From positions 4,893,857 to 4,957,856 of the forward strand of contig NZ_CP101655.1 in NCBI RefSeq assembly GCF_028830055.1: 64,000 nt of DNA. Reading direction: 5' to 3'. This stretch comes from Pseudomonas serboccidentalis (lineage in GTDB: Bacteria > Pseudomonadota > Gammaproteobacteria > Pseudomonadales > Pseudomonadaceae). Shown here in pieces: positions 25,473 to 34,751 of this stretch. The notes beneath the pieces are model-generated. The model was not told where the DNA came from, did no database searches, and was given only the letters and a program-made list of their open reading frames with translations. Position 1 is the stretch's first letter; each line of letters opens with the position of its first letter. A program made the translations under genes and the position numbers.

Positions 25473-26219
25473 GTGCCAAACGCCCTAAGCGCGGATGATA
25501 GTCCGCAGCCACCAAAGGTGCTGACCACGCCCCTGGAAATCTCCAGCAACCTGCGCCAGCTGCAAGAAAGCCACGATCCGCTGATCATCACCTTCCATGA
25601 GCGCAGCCAGCGCTTCCAGAGCTACCTGATCAAGGTCGACCGTGAAACCGCGACCATCGCCCTAGACGAAATGATCCCGCGCGATGGCGAACGTTTTCTG
25701 CTGGCGGGCGAGCCGTTCAAGGTCGAAGGCTTCCACGAAGGCGTGCGCATCGCCTGGGAATGCACTGGCACCTTGAACATTGAAGAATCCGAGAGCGATC
25801 GCTTCTACACCGGCGAGCTGCCGACCGAAGTGGTTTACCACCAGCGCCGCAACGCCTTCCGCGCTGCGTTGAAGCTGACCGATCTGGTCAGCGTCGAACT
25901 CGGCGGCGAAAAGCTCAAGGCACCGATCAACGGCAAACTGCTGGATATTTCCGCCACCGGTTGCAAGCTGCGCTTTGAAGGCGACATCACTGATCGCCTG
26001 CAGCTGGGCCAGGTCTATGACCGCCTGATCGCTCCCCCGCTGTTCGGCAATCAGCCGACCTCGGTCGAACTGCGTTATCTGCATTTCGAAGAAAAGCTCA
26101 ACATCACCTTCGCCGGTCTGCGCTTCCACAACATCAGTGGTCAGGCTGCGCGCAACGTCGAGCGCTTCGTCTATCAGCTGCAACGTGAAGCACGTCGCTT
26201 CGACAAAGACGATCTCTGA
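25473..26219 (+). CDS. ycgR: Flagellar brake protein YcgR (PilZ domain)
   Basis: A 248-residue cyclic-di-GMP receptor that slows the flagellar motor. Residues about 20-120 are the YcgR N-terminal domain and 125-240 the PilZ domain. Both c-di-GMP-binding motifs are intact: RNAFR (RxxxR) and DISATG (D/N-x-S-x-x-G). The start is GTG at 25473, preceded by TGGAGATTG. The gene ends in a strong terminator, closing the flagellar block. Confidence 0.9.
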   Translation: MPNALSADDSPQPPKVLTTPLEISSNLRQLQESHDPLIITFHERSQRFQSYLIKVDRETATIALDEMIPRDGERFLLAGEPFKVEGFHEGVRIAWECTGTLNIEESESDRFYTGELPTEVVYHQRRNAFRAALKLTDLVSVELGGEKLKAPINGKLLDISATGCKLRFEGDITDRLQLGQVYDRLIAPPLFGNQPTSVELRYLHFEEKLNITFAGLRFHNISGQAARNVERFVYQLQREARRFDKDDL

Positions 26220-26230
26220 GTCGAACGCGC

Positions 26231-26270
26231 AAAAAAAAAGGGCAGTCCTTGGCGGGACTGCCCTTTTTTA
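26231..26270 (+). terminator. Terminator after ycgR
   Basis: AAGGGCAGTCC-TTGGC-GGACTGCCCTT with A-run before and TTTTTT after, ten bases after the stop codon. Confidence 0.88.
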
Positions 26271-26301
26271 TTGGCAAATAATCTGGCAGCGGTGAGTCCC
26301 T

Positions 26302-26331
26302 TGTGGCGAGGAAGCTTGCTCCCTCGCCACA
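26302..26331. repeat. Single REP-like hairpin, family GTGGCGAGGAAGCTTGCTCCCTCGCCAC
   Basis: TGTGGCGAGGAAGCTTGCTC with CCTCGCCACA: one imperfect palindrome, not a head-to-head pair, in the gap between the convergent ycgR and MFS genes. Related in design to the GGGAGCGAGCTTGCTCGCGA family. Confidence 0.75.
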
Positions 26332-26371
26332 GTTACAGCGTCACTGCCTGAATAGCTTTATCGTCACCGAT

Positions 26372-27748
26372 TCAGGGTCTGGCACCACTGATGTCCGGTG
26401 TTGGTTTATCGTCCTCATCAGCGGGATCAGTTTCCGCCGGCGCTTCGGGCTGCTCTTCGGATTCTGGCTCCGGCTCCGGCGTGACCGTGGTCTGCATCTG
26501 CTCCTGCACCACCTGCTCATCGACACGCGGGTCGAGGGCGGCCACCAGCGGCGAGCTGGACATGCTGTCGGGCATTGCCACGTGGTGCAGCGGCGCGTCG
26601 TCGACCTGGTGCAGATTGGTCACCGCTTTCGGACGGATGCGCCACACCAGCACCAGCGCAAAGAAGCTGAAGAACGCGTACAGACTCTGGCTGCCGAACA
26701 GCTTCATCAGCACACCCGCCAGCAGCGGCCCGATACTGGCGCCGACACCGTAGGTCACCAGCAGCATCGCCGTCAGCGACACCCGGCGATCGCCTTCGAC
26801 GTGGTCGTTGGAGAACGCGACCGCCAGCGGATACAGGCAGAACTGCACCAGCGAACAGAGGAAGCCGACCACGAACAGCACTTCCAGCGGCACCTGCGGC
26901 AGGATCGCCAACGGCAATGCCGCCACCGCCAGGAACCCGGCAAAGCAGCGGATCAGCAGCGCCCGATCATAACGGTCGGACAACCAGCCCAACGGCCACT
27001 GCACCAGCAACCCGGCAAAAATACAGCTACCCATGAACAGACCGACCTGCTCGGTCGACAGCCCCTGCTGCGAGGCATACAGCGGCGCCAGACCGTAGAA
27101 CGAACCGATGATCAGACCGGCCCCCAGCACCGTGCTCAACGATTGCGGCACGCGTTTGATAAAGAAGCGTGGCTCCATCGGGGCCGGATGCAGCGGCGCC
27201 GGGTGAATCCGCCGGGTCAGCGCCACTGGCACCAGACACAGCGCGAAGCACAGCGCGACCAGCATCAGCAGTTCCAGGCCAAGGCCGGGGTGCATGACCA
27301 GAATCAGTTGACCGAGCACCAGCCCCAGGTACGAAGCGATCATGTAGCCGCTGAATACCAGGCCGCGCTGATTGGCGTCGGCCTGCTCGTTGAGCCAGCT
27401 CTCGATCACCATGTACTGGCACATCATGCCCAGACCGACGATGGTCCGCAGCACCAGCCACGCCGGCAGCCAGTCGACCAGGCCGTGCCCGAGCACTGCC
27501 GCGCCAACAATCCCGGCACACGCCGAATACGCACGGATATGCCCGACCCGGGCAATCAATCGGTGACCGATCTTGCCGCCCAGCACCAGGCCGAAATAGT
27601 TGGCCGCCATCAGCGCACCAACCCACAGCCCGTCGACATGGTCAGCGGCCAGGCGCAAAGCCAGATAAGTAGATAAGAGGCCCGAGCCGATCAACATCAT
27701 CAGCGAGGCGAAATACAGCGCTCGAAAGGATTTCCAGATTTGGCGCAT
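26372..27748 (-). CDS. MFS transporter, YcaD-like, with acidic C-terminal tail
   Basis: A 458-residue inner-membrane transporter with about twelve hydrophobic helices in residues 10-400 (for example ALYFASLMMLIGSGLLSTYL, MLIVALCFALCLVPVAL-like segments, LLVTYGVGASIGPLLAGVLM) and an MFS loop motif GWLSDRYDRALLIR between helices 8 and 9. The layout is that of the YcaD-type family. The last 60 residues form a cytoplasmic tail rich in Pro, Glu and Asp that is not needed for the fold. The substrate is unknown. It is convergent with ycgR and stands alone; the glutamine-synthetase-like gene is next upstream on the same strand. Confidence 0.82.
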   Translation of the reverse strand: MRQIWKSFRALYFASLMMLIGSGLLSTYLALRLAADHVDGLWVGALMAANYFGLVLGGKIGHRLIARVGHIRAYSACAGIVGAAVLGHGLVDWLPAWLVLRTIVGLGMMCQYMVIESWLNEQADANQRGLVFSGYMIASYLGLVLGQLILVMHPGLGLELLMLVALCFALCLVPVALTRRIHPAPLHPAPMEPRFFIKRVPQSLSTVLGAGLIIGSFYGLAPLYASQQGLSTEQVGLFMGSCIFAGLLVQWPLGWLSDRYDRALLIRCFAGFLAVAALPLAILPQVPLEVLFVVGFLCSLVQFCLYPLAVAFSNDHVEGDRRVSLTAMLLVTYGVGASIGPLLAGVLMKLFGSQSLYAFFSFFALVLVWRIRPKAVTNLHQVDDAPLHHVAMPDSMSSSPLVAALDPRVDEQVVQEQMQTTVTPEPEPESEEQPEAPAETDPADEDDKPTPDISGARP

Positions 27749-27817
27749 CGGCGTTCCGAGCGGCTCCTTGCAGTAAGTATCGGGCTATCCAAACGATAGC
27801 CCGATGGCGACAGTTCG

Positions 27818-29161
27818 TCAGGCCTGGGCTGCTAGAACACGCCGTTCCCAGGGAGTGATTTCATCAAAGAAGCTGGTCAACTCCATGGTCTTCGAAGCGA
27901 TGTAGCCTTCGATGAACTCCTGTCCGAACAGTTCCTTCGCCAATTGGCTACGTTTCAGACGCTCGAGAGCGGCATGCAAGGTACACGGCAGCGAAAGATT
28001 GTCCGGCACTTCGAATTCGCCTTGAATCGCTTCGGTCGGTTCCAGTTCATGCTCGATCCCATGCAAGCCAGCGGCCAGGCTCGCGGCAATCGCCAGATAC
28101 GGATTGGCATCGGCACCGGGCAACCGGTTTTCCACGCGTCGAGCCACCGGCGAACTGGCCGGAATCCGCAGCCCAGCCGCACGGTTGTCGTGAGACCAGC
28201 AAGCATTGTTCGGTGACGCATACGGGTGGCACAGACGCTGGTAGGAGTTCACGTTCGGCGCAAACAGCGCAGTGAAATCAGCCATGCCCGCCTGCTGCCC
28301 GCCGATGAAGTGACGGAACATCACCGTCGGCTGACCGTTCTCGTCGTTGAACACATTCTTGCCGGTGGCGATCTCGACGAGGCTCTGATGGATGTGCATC
28401 GAACTGCCCGGCGTGTGCGCCAGCGGCTTGGCCATGCACACTACCGTCAGGCCGTGCTTGAGCGCGACTTCCTTGAGCAGGTGCTTGAACAGGAAAGTCT
28501 GGTCGGCCAGCAACAGCGGATCACCGTGCAACAGGTTGATCTCGAACTGGCTGACGCCCATTTCATGCATAAAGGTATCGCGCGGCAGGCCGAGCGCCGC
28601 CATGCATTTATAGACTTCGTTGAAGAACGGCCGCAGACCGTTATTGGAACTGACGCTGAACGCCGATTGACCGTCTTCGCGACGTCCGTCGAGGCCGACT
28701 GGCGGACGGAACGGCTGGGTTGGATCGGTGTTCGGCGCGAAGACAAAAAATTCCAGCTCGGTCGCCACCACTGGCGCCAGACCGCGCGCGGCGTAACGGG
28801 CGATGACTTTTTTGAGTTGGCCACGGGTCGACAGATTGGAGCTTTCGCCGCTCAGCTCGTCGGCATCGCAGATGGCCAGGGCCCTTGGCTCGTCGCTCCA
28901 TGGCAGGGGATGGATCATGCTCGGCTCGGCCACCAGCGCGAGGTCGCCGTCATCACTGCCGTAAAACCGCGCCGGCGGATAACCGCCCATGATGCATTGC
29001 AGCAGCACACCCCGCGCCATCTGCAAACGCCGCCCTTCGAGGAAACCCTCGGCGGTCATCACCTTGCCTCGCGGCACGCCATTCAAATCCGGCGTGACAC
29101 ATTCAATCTCATCAATGCCGGTCAGTCGCTGCACGAGTGAACGCTGGCCATCGCTTGTCAT
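27818..29161 (-). CDS. Glutamine synthetase family protein (gamma-glutamylpolyamine synthetase-like)
   Basis: A 447-residue enzyme with the GS beta-grasp domain (about 20-110, VTPDLNGVPRGKVM) and catalytic domain. ATELEFFVF carries the metal-binding glutamates, HEMGVSQFEINL the ammonium/metal site, GSSMHIHQSL the ATP-site histidines, and RVENRLPGADANPYLAIAA the substrate-loop region. Shorter than housekeeping GlnA (about 470) and without its adenylylation loop, it groups by eye with PuuA/Spu-type enzymes that ligate glutamate to polyamines; a role with another amine is possible. ATG 29161 with AAGGA upstream is chosen over the open extension to 29236. Confidence 0.83.
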   Translation of the reverse strand: MTSDGQRSLVQRLTGIDEIECVTPDLNGVPRGKVMTAEGFLEGRRLQMARGVLLQCIMGGYPPARFYGSDDGDLALVAEPSMIHPLPWSDEPRALAICDADELSGESSNLSTRGQLKKVIARYAARGLAPVVATELEFFVFAPNTDPTQPFRPPVGLDGRREDGQSAFSVSSNNGLRPFFNEVYKCMAALGLPRDTFMHEMGVSQFEINLLHGDPLLLADQTFLFKHLLKEVALKHGLTVVCMAKPLAHTPGSSMHIHQSLVEIATGKNVFNDENGQPTVMFRHFIGGQQAGMADFTALFAPNVNSYQRLCHPYASPNNACWSHDNRAAGLRIPASSPVARRVENRLPGADANPYLAIAASLAAGLHGIEHELEPTEAIQGEFEVPDNLSLPCTLHAALERLKRSQLAKELFGQEFIEGYIASKTMELTSFFDEITPWERRVLAAQA

Positions 29162-29275
29162 GACGCAATCCTTGTTATTGTGCGAGCCGCGAACGGCGAC
29201 CCGTACAAAATAGGCTCCGGCTGTTCGGAATATCAAGCAGCGTCAATCAAAAACCCAAACAACCTGAATACCCTC

Positions 29276-29354
29276 TGTAGGAGCTGCCGAAGGCTGCGAT
29301 CTTTTGATCTTGAAAAACAAAGTCAAAAGATCGCAGCCTTCGGCAGCTCCTACA
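29276..29354. repeat. REP-like inverted pair, family GTAGGAGCTGCCGAAGGCTGCG
   Basis: TGTAGGAGCTGCCGAAGGCT and its complement with the GATCTTTTGATC core, nearly perfect over about 33 bases per arm, between the GS-like and kinase genes. Confidence 0.88.
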
Positions 29355-29369
29355 CGGGTGCGCGTCAGA

Positions 29370-30062
29370 TCAAGGCAGGTAGAGGCTGAAGATGCCGCCG
29401 CCCAACGGCCCGCCGTTGCGGATTTCGGTGTGTCCGACCACGCCATTGCGCTGATGCAACGCGGCAATGCGGTTGGCGAAATACAGACCCAACCCGGTGC
29501 TGCCGCTGCTGTGATTGATGCCCTGTACGTAGTCGGCCTGGCGTTCGAGCATCTCGGCCGGATAACCGTCGCCGTCATCGTTGATGCTCAACACCAGTTG
29601 CCCGGCCTCGTCGCTGACGGTGATCAGCAGCGACTCGCGGGCATGGCGAATCGCGTTGTTGATGCAGTTGCCCAGCACCGAGGCAATCAGCTCACGATCG
29701 AAGAACCCCAGCGGGCTCAGCGGATCGACTTCATAGGTGGCGATAATCCCGCGACTGGCGAACACCTCTTGATGCGCCGCCAGTTGCGCCTCGATGAAGT
29801 CATCAAGCTCGTGATACGCCGGTTGCAGCGGCATCTGGTTGACACCGAGCTTGTACAGCCCGAGCAACTGCACCAGCATGCCGTTGAGGTGGGCGAACTC
29901 GAAGTCGATCACGCCCTGCTCCGCCCCCGTACGCTGTTCTTGAGGCAAGCGCGCCAGCCACTGGCTGTGGGCCTGCATCAGCATCGCCAGCGAGTTCTTC
30001 ATGTCGTGAACGGTGGAGGCAATCACCGTGGAGAAATCCAGCGCCGGATCAAAGTGGTTCAT
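29370..30062 (-). CDS. Cytoplasmic sensor histidine kinase
   Basis: A 230-residue kinase with no membrane segment or sensor domain. The phosphoacceptor is probably H19 in IASTVHDMKNSLAML; the HATPase domain shows the N box (NCINNAIRHA), G1 (NDDGDGYP) and a GSTGLGLYFANRIA G2 region. ATG 30062 overlaps the stop of the regulator gene (ATGA), so the two proteins are translated together and the kinase likely reads its input through the regulator/TPR partner. Its lack of a sensor makes it unusual. Confidence 0.85.
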   Translation of the reverse strand: MNHFDPALDFSTVIASTVHDMKNSLAMLMQAHSQWLARLPQEQRTGAEQGVIDFEFAHLNGMLVQLLGLYKLGVNQMPLQPAYHELDDFIEAQLAAHQEVFASRGIIATYEVDPLSPLGFFDRELIASVLGNCINNAIRHARESLLITVSDEAGQLVLSINDDGDGYPAEMLERQADYVQGINHSSGSTGLGLYFANRIAALHQRNGVVGHTEIRNGGPLGGGIFSLYLP

Positions 30063-31663
30063 TCGCCAAACGCCTTGCTTTTCAGCTTCTGATAACGCGC
30101 ATAACGCGCGTCGGTGTCGGGCATCAGGCCGACCATTTTCAGGCAGGCCCGACATTCTTCCAGCTCCGCCGACGGCACGTTGGTGTCGGTACCGTGCAGC
30201 AGCGACTGGGCCATGTTCAGCGCGATACTGATGTTCTTCGGTTGCATCTTCAGTGCCTTGCGGAACACCTCACGGGCCTCCACCAGGTTGCCGGTCTTGT
30301 ACACGCGCACGCCCTGCCGGTTGAGGTCGGCGGCGGCGTTGCTCGAGTTGAGAATAGTCGGGTCGTCAGTGAGCTTGGCGATGTCTTTCATCACCGCCGG
30401 ATCATCGCCGTAGATCTCCGCGCAGCTCTTGAGCATCGAAGTACCCGCCTCGGCCTGTCCGAGCATCTGCAACTGCTTGGCGACCAGTAGCGCCGCCTCG
30501 GGGCTCATGAACTGCTCCATGCCGTCGAGGCGCATCAGCGCTTGCTCGGTGAGCTTGTCGGCCGTCTCGGCATCGTTGAGCAGCAGACTGGTCGCCTTCA
30601 TCAGGCGCGCTCGAATCTGCAGGCCCGGGTCCGTCGGGTTTTCCTTGGCCACGGCGCTGAGGGTGGTGTTGATCTCCAGCCGCGTGCGGGTGTCGAGACC
30701 GCGCTCGCTGCCTTTGCTGATCAATGCATGGGCCAGGCCGAGGTTGCTTTCCGGATCCTTGAAGCGCGACTGCGCGCCCTGCGCCACCGCCTGACGATAG
30801 GCGCGGGATGCGGTGTCGAAATCCTCGTTGGCCATCGCCAGTTTGCCGAGCAACGCTTGCCGGCGCACCGCCAGCGGCGACAACCGAATCGCCTCCTCCA
30901 GCACCCGCTGCGCGCCTTTGGTGTCGCCCTCGGCAACCAGCACATCGGCCATGCCGTCGTACAACGCCGGCATCATCGGGAACACTTTCAGCGCTTTTTC
31001 GTAGACGCCTTTGGCCTGCGCCACTTGCCCACGCTTGAACAGCAACTTGCCCAACCCGGCAAACGCCCACGGCAGAGGCCGATCGGCAATGATGCTGTCG
31101 TAGAGGCGTTCAAGGGCTTCGTTCTGATTCATGTCGCGCAGTGCATCGGCGCGATAACGCAGGCACAGCGGCGAATAACGGATGTCCTGCTTGCACAGCG
31201 CAATGCAGGCATTGAGCACCTCGACCGGCTTACCGCGATCAAGGGCTTGCAGAATCGGTTTGAGCAATGTCTTGCGCTGCTCCAGACGCTCCAGACGCTG
31301 AGCCAGGCCGGAGCGGTTGAACGGCTTGGTCAGGTACGCATCCGGCTCATGCTCCAGGGCACTGAGCACCATGGCCTGACTGGTCTCGGCCGTCACCATG
31401 ACAAATACCGCTTCATGGCTGATGAGCTTTTCCGACATCAGGTCTTCCAGCACCTGCTGGCCGTTCTTCTTGCCGTCGCCGAGATGGAAATCCTGCAGGA
31501 TGAAATCGTAGGACTTCTGCGCACACATCTTCAGCGCCTGCTCGCCGGTGTCGGCGGTGTCCACATCCTTGACCCCCAGCTCGCGCAGCATCGAACGCAC
31601 GGAACTGCGGAAATCCGAGAAATCATCGACGATCAGAAAACTCTTTTGGTGATACGACAGCAT
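30059..31663 (-). CDS. Response regulator with tetratricopeptide repeats
   Basis: A 534-residue protein. Residues 1-125 are a receiver domain (DD at 13-14, phosphoacceptor D58 in DFILQDFHLGDG, K113 in DAYLTKPF). The rest is a chain of TPR-like helical pairs, for example PWAFAGLGKLLFKRGQVAQA, VYEKALKVFPMMPALYDGMA, RQGVRVYKTGNLVEAREVF, MQPKNISIALNMAQ. There is no DNA-binding or enzymatic output domain, so phosphorylation probably changes protein contacts. ATG 31663 is taken because MLSYHQKSFLIVDDFSDFRS is a normal receiver start. Co-translated with the kinase downstream. Function unknown. Confidence 0.87.
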   Translation of the reverse strand: MLSYHQKSFLIVDDFSDFRSSVRSMLRELGVKDVDTADTGEQALKMCAQKSYDFILQDFHLGDGKKNGQQVLEDLMSEKLISHEAVFVMVTAETSQAMVLSALEHEPDAYLTKPFNRSGLAQRLERLEQRKTLLKPILQALDRGKPVEVLNACIALCKQDIRYSPLCLRYRADALRDMNQNEALERLYDSIIADRPLPWAFAGLGKLLFKRGQVAQAKGVYEKALKVFPMMPALYDGMADVLVAEGDTKGAQRVLEEAIRLSPLAVRRQALLGKLAMANEDFDTASRAYRQAVAQGAQSRFKDPESNLGLAHALISKGSERGLDTRTRLEINTTLSAVAKENPTDPGLQIRARLMKATSLLLNDAETADKLTEQALMRLDGMEQFMSPEAALLVAKQLQMLGQAEAGTSMLKSCAEIYGDDPAVMKDIAKLTDDPTILNSSNAAADLNRQGVRVYKTGNLVEAREVFRKALKMQPKNISIALNMAQSLLHGTDTNVPSAELEECRACLKMVGLMPDTDARYARYQKLKSKAFGE

Positions 31664-31873
31664 CGAGGATTTCCAGGCAATTGAAGTGAGGGCAATTTCA
31701 GGCGCGCAGATGATAGCTGCAGGCCAAATGCTATCAAGCGATTTCACGCGACTTTTAAGTCACCGAGTGGGTTATCGGCCACAAGTGACGTTCCCTGAAG
31801 CGGACACTTCAAGATTCCTCGTACAGCGATTACCCTGCGCACCGGCTTACCTTTCCACTACAAGGTTTATCTC

Positions 31874-33250
31874 GTGTACATCAAAGGACGTTACATCGTG
31901 TCCGCCTGTGCGCTGCTGTTTATCCAGCAAGCGATGGCGGCTGGAATGGATTGTGCGAAAGCTTCGAGCGCCGTCGAAAATACGATTTGTGCAAATAAAG
32001 GGTTGTATGACCTGGATGCGCAGATGGGGATGCTCTATCGGCAACTGATGACCACCTCTGCGCAAGCCCAACCGGACCTGAAGCAAACGCAGCGTAGCTG
32101 GTTGAAAACACGCAATGAGTGCGTCGAGGATGTTGCCTGCCTGGATTTGCGCTATCGCGAGCGCCTGCAACTTTTGCAAACGCAGTGGACACAGTTCGCC
32201 GCCCATCAACCGGATGGTGTTGATAAACAGGTCTTGGATGACCTCCAAAACAGTATTCGGGCCGCGAGCAAAACTGATCCGCAATTTGCCCTGGAACGGA
32301 CACTCGCCTCACTGTCATTGAAAAGCCCTGGGACCACGTTTTCCGCCGACCCGGACGCCGATCAATTCTCAGACAAAACGCACTTCCCCAAGACGCGGCC
32401 CAAAGGCGTTTCCCAAGACGAATGGAAGGCCTTGAGCACCACCGAGTTCGACGCAGATACGGCCCTGGGCCGGACCATGTTTACCTTGATTGACCTGGAC
32501 GGTGACCGGCAACGTGACCTGATAGTCGAGACCTACACGGGCGGCACCGGCCTGTACACGTTCGTCGAGACCTTTCGCCGTGAGGGCGACAAGTTCAACC
32601 GCAGAACCCCGGCGTCCGACGGCGAATCCATTGGCGGTTCGCTCTACTCTACCAACGACCGCGGCGCCAACCAGTCGGTCAACTGGGTCAATATTGGTGG
32701 CAAGGTTTACGCGGCTTATCGCGCCGGCGCCTACGGAGTTGATCGGGTGTATTTGCTCAACCCCCTGCAAATCAACCACGAAGTGCCCATCATCGAGGTT
32801 CGCTACGACTACCGACTTAGCGTTCCCCGGACTCAGCACAATGAGGACGGCAAGACGACATTCAAACTGGAGCCAGCTCTGCATCAGTCACTCAACCAAG
32901 CATTGACTCATGTAACTGAAAGTCAGACTCAGGCCAGCGAGCAGAGAACACCGATCTGCCCGATTCCACCAACGGCCACCGATACTGAGGGGTATTACAG
33001 CTATGGAGCCGGCTATTACGCCATCGAGTCGGTCGCTGACTTCCCGGTGATCATCGGCAAGGAGTGTTTTATCGGCCGGATGAACAATTGGTTCGGCGCC
33101 TACAGCGAGAAGGACGGGTTATTTGCGCAAATGACCGTGCGCAAGCCAGACCCGGAAGACGGTGGACGTACCTATGAGGTCAAAGGACGTCGTCAGCTGA
33201 GCGGGGTCAGCACCTCGATTGGCAAGTTCGAGGAGAACGGCGACAACTAG
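31874..33250 (+). CDS. Secreted protein with LprI-type N-terminal domain
   Basis: A 458-residue exported protein. GTG start at 31874 with AAGG upstream; signal peptide to about residue 23 (ACALLFIQQAMAAG). Residues 25-100 are the Cys-rich LprI/DUF1311-like domain (DCAKASSAVENTICANKGLY then DLDAQMGMLYRQL ... LKTRNECVEDVACL), seen in lysozyme-inhibitor LprI and many secreted proteins. A later segment IDLDGDRQRDLI fits an EF-hand-like calcium loop (D-x-D-x-D). The C-terminal half is unassigned. Base composition is less GC-rich than the genes to its left, so it may belong to the start of the accessory region. Confidence 0.75.
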   Translation: MYIKGRYIVSACALLFIQQAMAAGMDCAKASSAVENTICANKGLYDLDAQMGMLYRQLMTTSAQAQPDLKQTQRSWLKTRNECVEDVACLDLRYRERLQLLQTQWTQFAAHQPDGVDKQVLDDLQNSIRAASKTDPQFALERTLASLSLKSPGTTFSADPDADQFSDKTHFPKTRPKGVSQDEWKALSTTEFDADTALGRTMFTLIDLDGDRQRDLIVETYTGGTGLYTFVETFRREGDKFNRRTPASDGESIGGSLYSTNDRGANQSVNWVNIGGKVYAAYRAGAYGVDRVYLLNPLQINHEVPIIEVRYDYRLSVPRTQHNEDGKTTFKLEPALHQSLNQALTHVTESQTQASEQRTPICPIPPTATDTEGYYSYGAGYYAIESVADFPVIIGKECFIGRMNNWFGAYSEKDGLFAQMTVRKPDPEDGGRTYEVKGRRQLSGVSTSIGKFEENGDN

Positions 33251-33348
33251 CCGAATGATCTCAATCTCAGCGAGTGCTGGTAATCACAGCACTCATGTAT
33301 TGATTCAAGTCGCGAAGGTCCTGAATCTTCACTACGCCCCTCCATATG

Positions 33349-33597
33349 TCATACGGGGTAATCCTCCCAGCCAGGCCCTCCGTAAGGAGTTTTATCCAGC
33401 TCGGGAAAATCCGTGGTCCACTCACCCCAATCCATGTACTCATAGTACTTAGTCATCGCTTCGAAGTAGCTTGCCGCCTCAACCTCCCAAACCAGCTTCG
33501 ACCCCGGCTCAAGGAGTGCACGTGATTCATCGCCGTGAGGCCCCGAGGGACAAAACAACTGCAAGCCATCGGGCTCAAACCATAATTCATGATTCAA
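33349..33597 (-). CDS. Small acidic hypothetical protein
   Basis: An 82-residue acidic, aromatic-rich protein (MNHELWFEPDG ... FEAMTKYYEYMDWGEWTTDF). The start is TTG at 33597 with GAGGG seven bases before. I recall similar stand-alone small proteins in Pseudomonas accessory regions, some of them near toxin genes, but I cannot name a family; an immunity-like role is only a guess. It lies at the left edge of the accessory island, 76 bp downstream of the HEPN-like gene on the same strand. Confidence 0.65.
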   Translation of the reverse strand: MNHELWFEPDGLQLFCPSGPHGDESRALLEPGSKLVWEVEAASYFEAMTKYYEYMDWGEWTTDFPELDKTPYGGPGWEDYPV

Positions 33598-33673
33598 AGT
33601 TCGCCCTCATTTGTGAAAGAACGATTGGCTGAAGCTCACTACAACGCGAACCCGCCACTTCACCGTAAAGAGG

Positions 33674-34225
33674 TTAGCGGACGCTCCGTTGATCACACGT
33701 GGCATTGTAACCATCCATAGCATCAATAAACTCTTGAGCAATGCCATACACGGTCTCATAGTCGTATCGACGACCAAGCTTCGGTGTCCAATACCGGCCA
33801 TGTGCAAGCCAGTGCCGGTATTTAAATGCCCCAACCAGTTCACCGAGCAAAACAACGGAAATATCCGTTTTTTCACGCCAAAGAACTAGGAGGTCATCCT
33901 CAAGGCGGGCTTTGTTTGCTTTGTCCTTGTGAAGATCCTTCATAGATTTTGACAAGGGATCGCGTAGACGATCATAAACTCGCCTAAGGTAGTCAAGCCG
34001 AATGGCGGCCTCTACTGAAGAAAGCACCGAGAGAGAGCTTGTGAAGCTCAGTTCCGCTAAAGACCTATCGCGAACCTCATCCACTTTGGCGTCGGCATAG
34101 CGATCCAGTAGGGCCTGGGAACTGCCAGCAAAGAACTCGAAAATACCTGCCTGGACGTCCGCATGATGGTTAGCAATATCTTCCAAGCTTTGCTCCTGGG
34201 TAGAAAAGCTAACCCTGTCACCCAT
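33674..34225 (-). CDS. HEPN-like protein (putative RNase motif)
   Basis: A 183-residue, largely helical protein. Residues 125-150 contain FKYRHWLAHGRYW: R137-x4-H142 fits the R-x4-6-H active-site motif of HEPN ribonucleases, with a polar residue right after the arginine and the LAHG sequence often seen there. Proteins of this fold act as toxins or as effectors in abortive-infection systems. ATG 34225 overlaps the preceding gene by eight bases and has GGGAG upstream, so it is co-translated with it. No hydrophobic segment. The HEPN call rests on motif and helical pattern only. Confidence 0.62.
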   Translation of the reverse strand: MGDRVSFSTQEQSLEDIANHHADVQAGIFEFFAGSSQALLDRYADAKVDEVRDRSLAELSFTSSLSVLSSVEAAIRLDYLRRVYDRLRDPLSKSMKDLHKDKANKARLEDDLLVLWREKTDISVVLLGELVGAFKYRHWLAHGRYWTPKLGRRYDYETVYGIAQEFIDAMDGYNATCDQRSVR

Positions 34226-34751
34226 TGACGACTCCCATCAACGCTTCCCGAAAGGATTCCTTCGTCACATCGATGTATGTGATACGCGGAGGGGGCGTAG
34301 CTATTTTCCATATCCAAGTTTCAGGTGGAGCAACAGGCTCAGATGAGGTAGGTTTCTCTCCGACCGATATTCGAATGCGAGGCTCTCTCGTACCAGGCGG
34401 TACCACTACAAATCGCGCCAGTCCTTTAGGACCTTTCATATCAATGCGCCCGCGCGCGCCCACCAAAAATGTACCGATCGGTGTGAGCTTGACTATTTGT
34501 CGCCCCAAGCTGATCCGGGCCTCCTTCATGCTGTATGCCCCCAGCAACTCCTCACTCAAAGAGATGTCTACAAAGTCGAGACTTGCCATCCCAGTTGAGG
34601 TGTACTCATCGAGACTCTCTCTGACGAGCGAATAGAATTCATCCGCCTTTTTGAACCACATCTCTTTTTCAGCAACGAGATCTATACCCCCGTCACCAAC
34701 GCCAGCCGACTCATTAAGCTGTCTAACAAACTCTTCAAATTTATCGCTCAT
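34218..34751 (-). CDS. Hypothetical protein, operon partner of HEPN-like gene
   Basis: A 177-residue protein with no family I recognise. The first 75 residues are helical and acidic (MSDKFEEFVRQLNESAGVG ... ADEFYSLVRESLDEYTSTG); the centre looks like beta-strands (VKLTPIGTFLVGARGRIDM, RFVVVPPGTREPRIRISV); the C-terminus is Pro-rich then helical (DVTKESFREALMGVVNG). Good AAGGAAA site before ATG 34751. First gene of a two-gene operon; its stop lies inside the start region of the HEPN-like gene. In HEPN toxin systems the partner is often the antidote or sensor, which is a hypothesis here. Confidence 0.7.
   Translation of the reverse strand: MSDKFEEFVRQLNESAGVGDGGIDLVAEKEMWFKKADEFYSLVRESLDEYTSTGMASLDFVDISLSEELLGAYSMKEARISLGRQIVKLTPIGTFLVGARGRIDMKGPKGLARFVVVPPGTREPRIRISVGEKPTSSEPVAPPETWIWKIATPPPRITYIDVTKESFREALMGVVNG

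Noticed and set aside
26303..27676. 457-codon plus-strand frame opposite the MFS gene
   Set aside because: Antisense to a protein with about twelve clear membrane helices; its product is an unlikely Gln/His/Arg-rich sequence.
33607..33876. 89-codon minus-strand frame
   Set aside because: Overlaps the 3' end of the HEPN-like gene in another frame; the HEPN-like gene is better supported by start site and motif.
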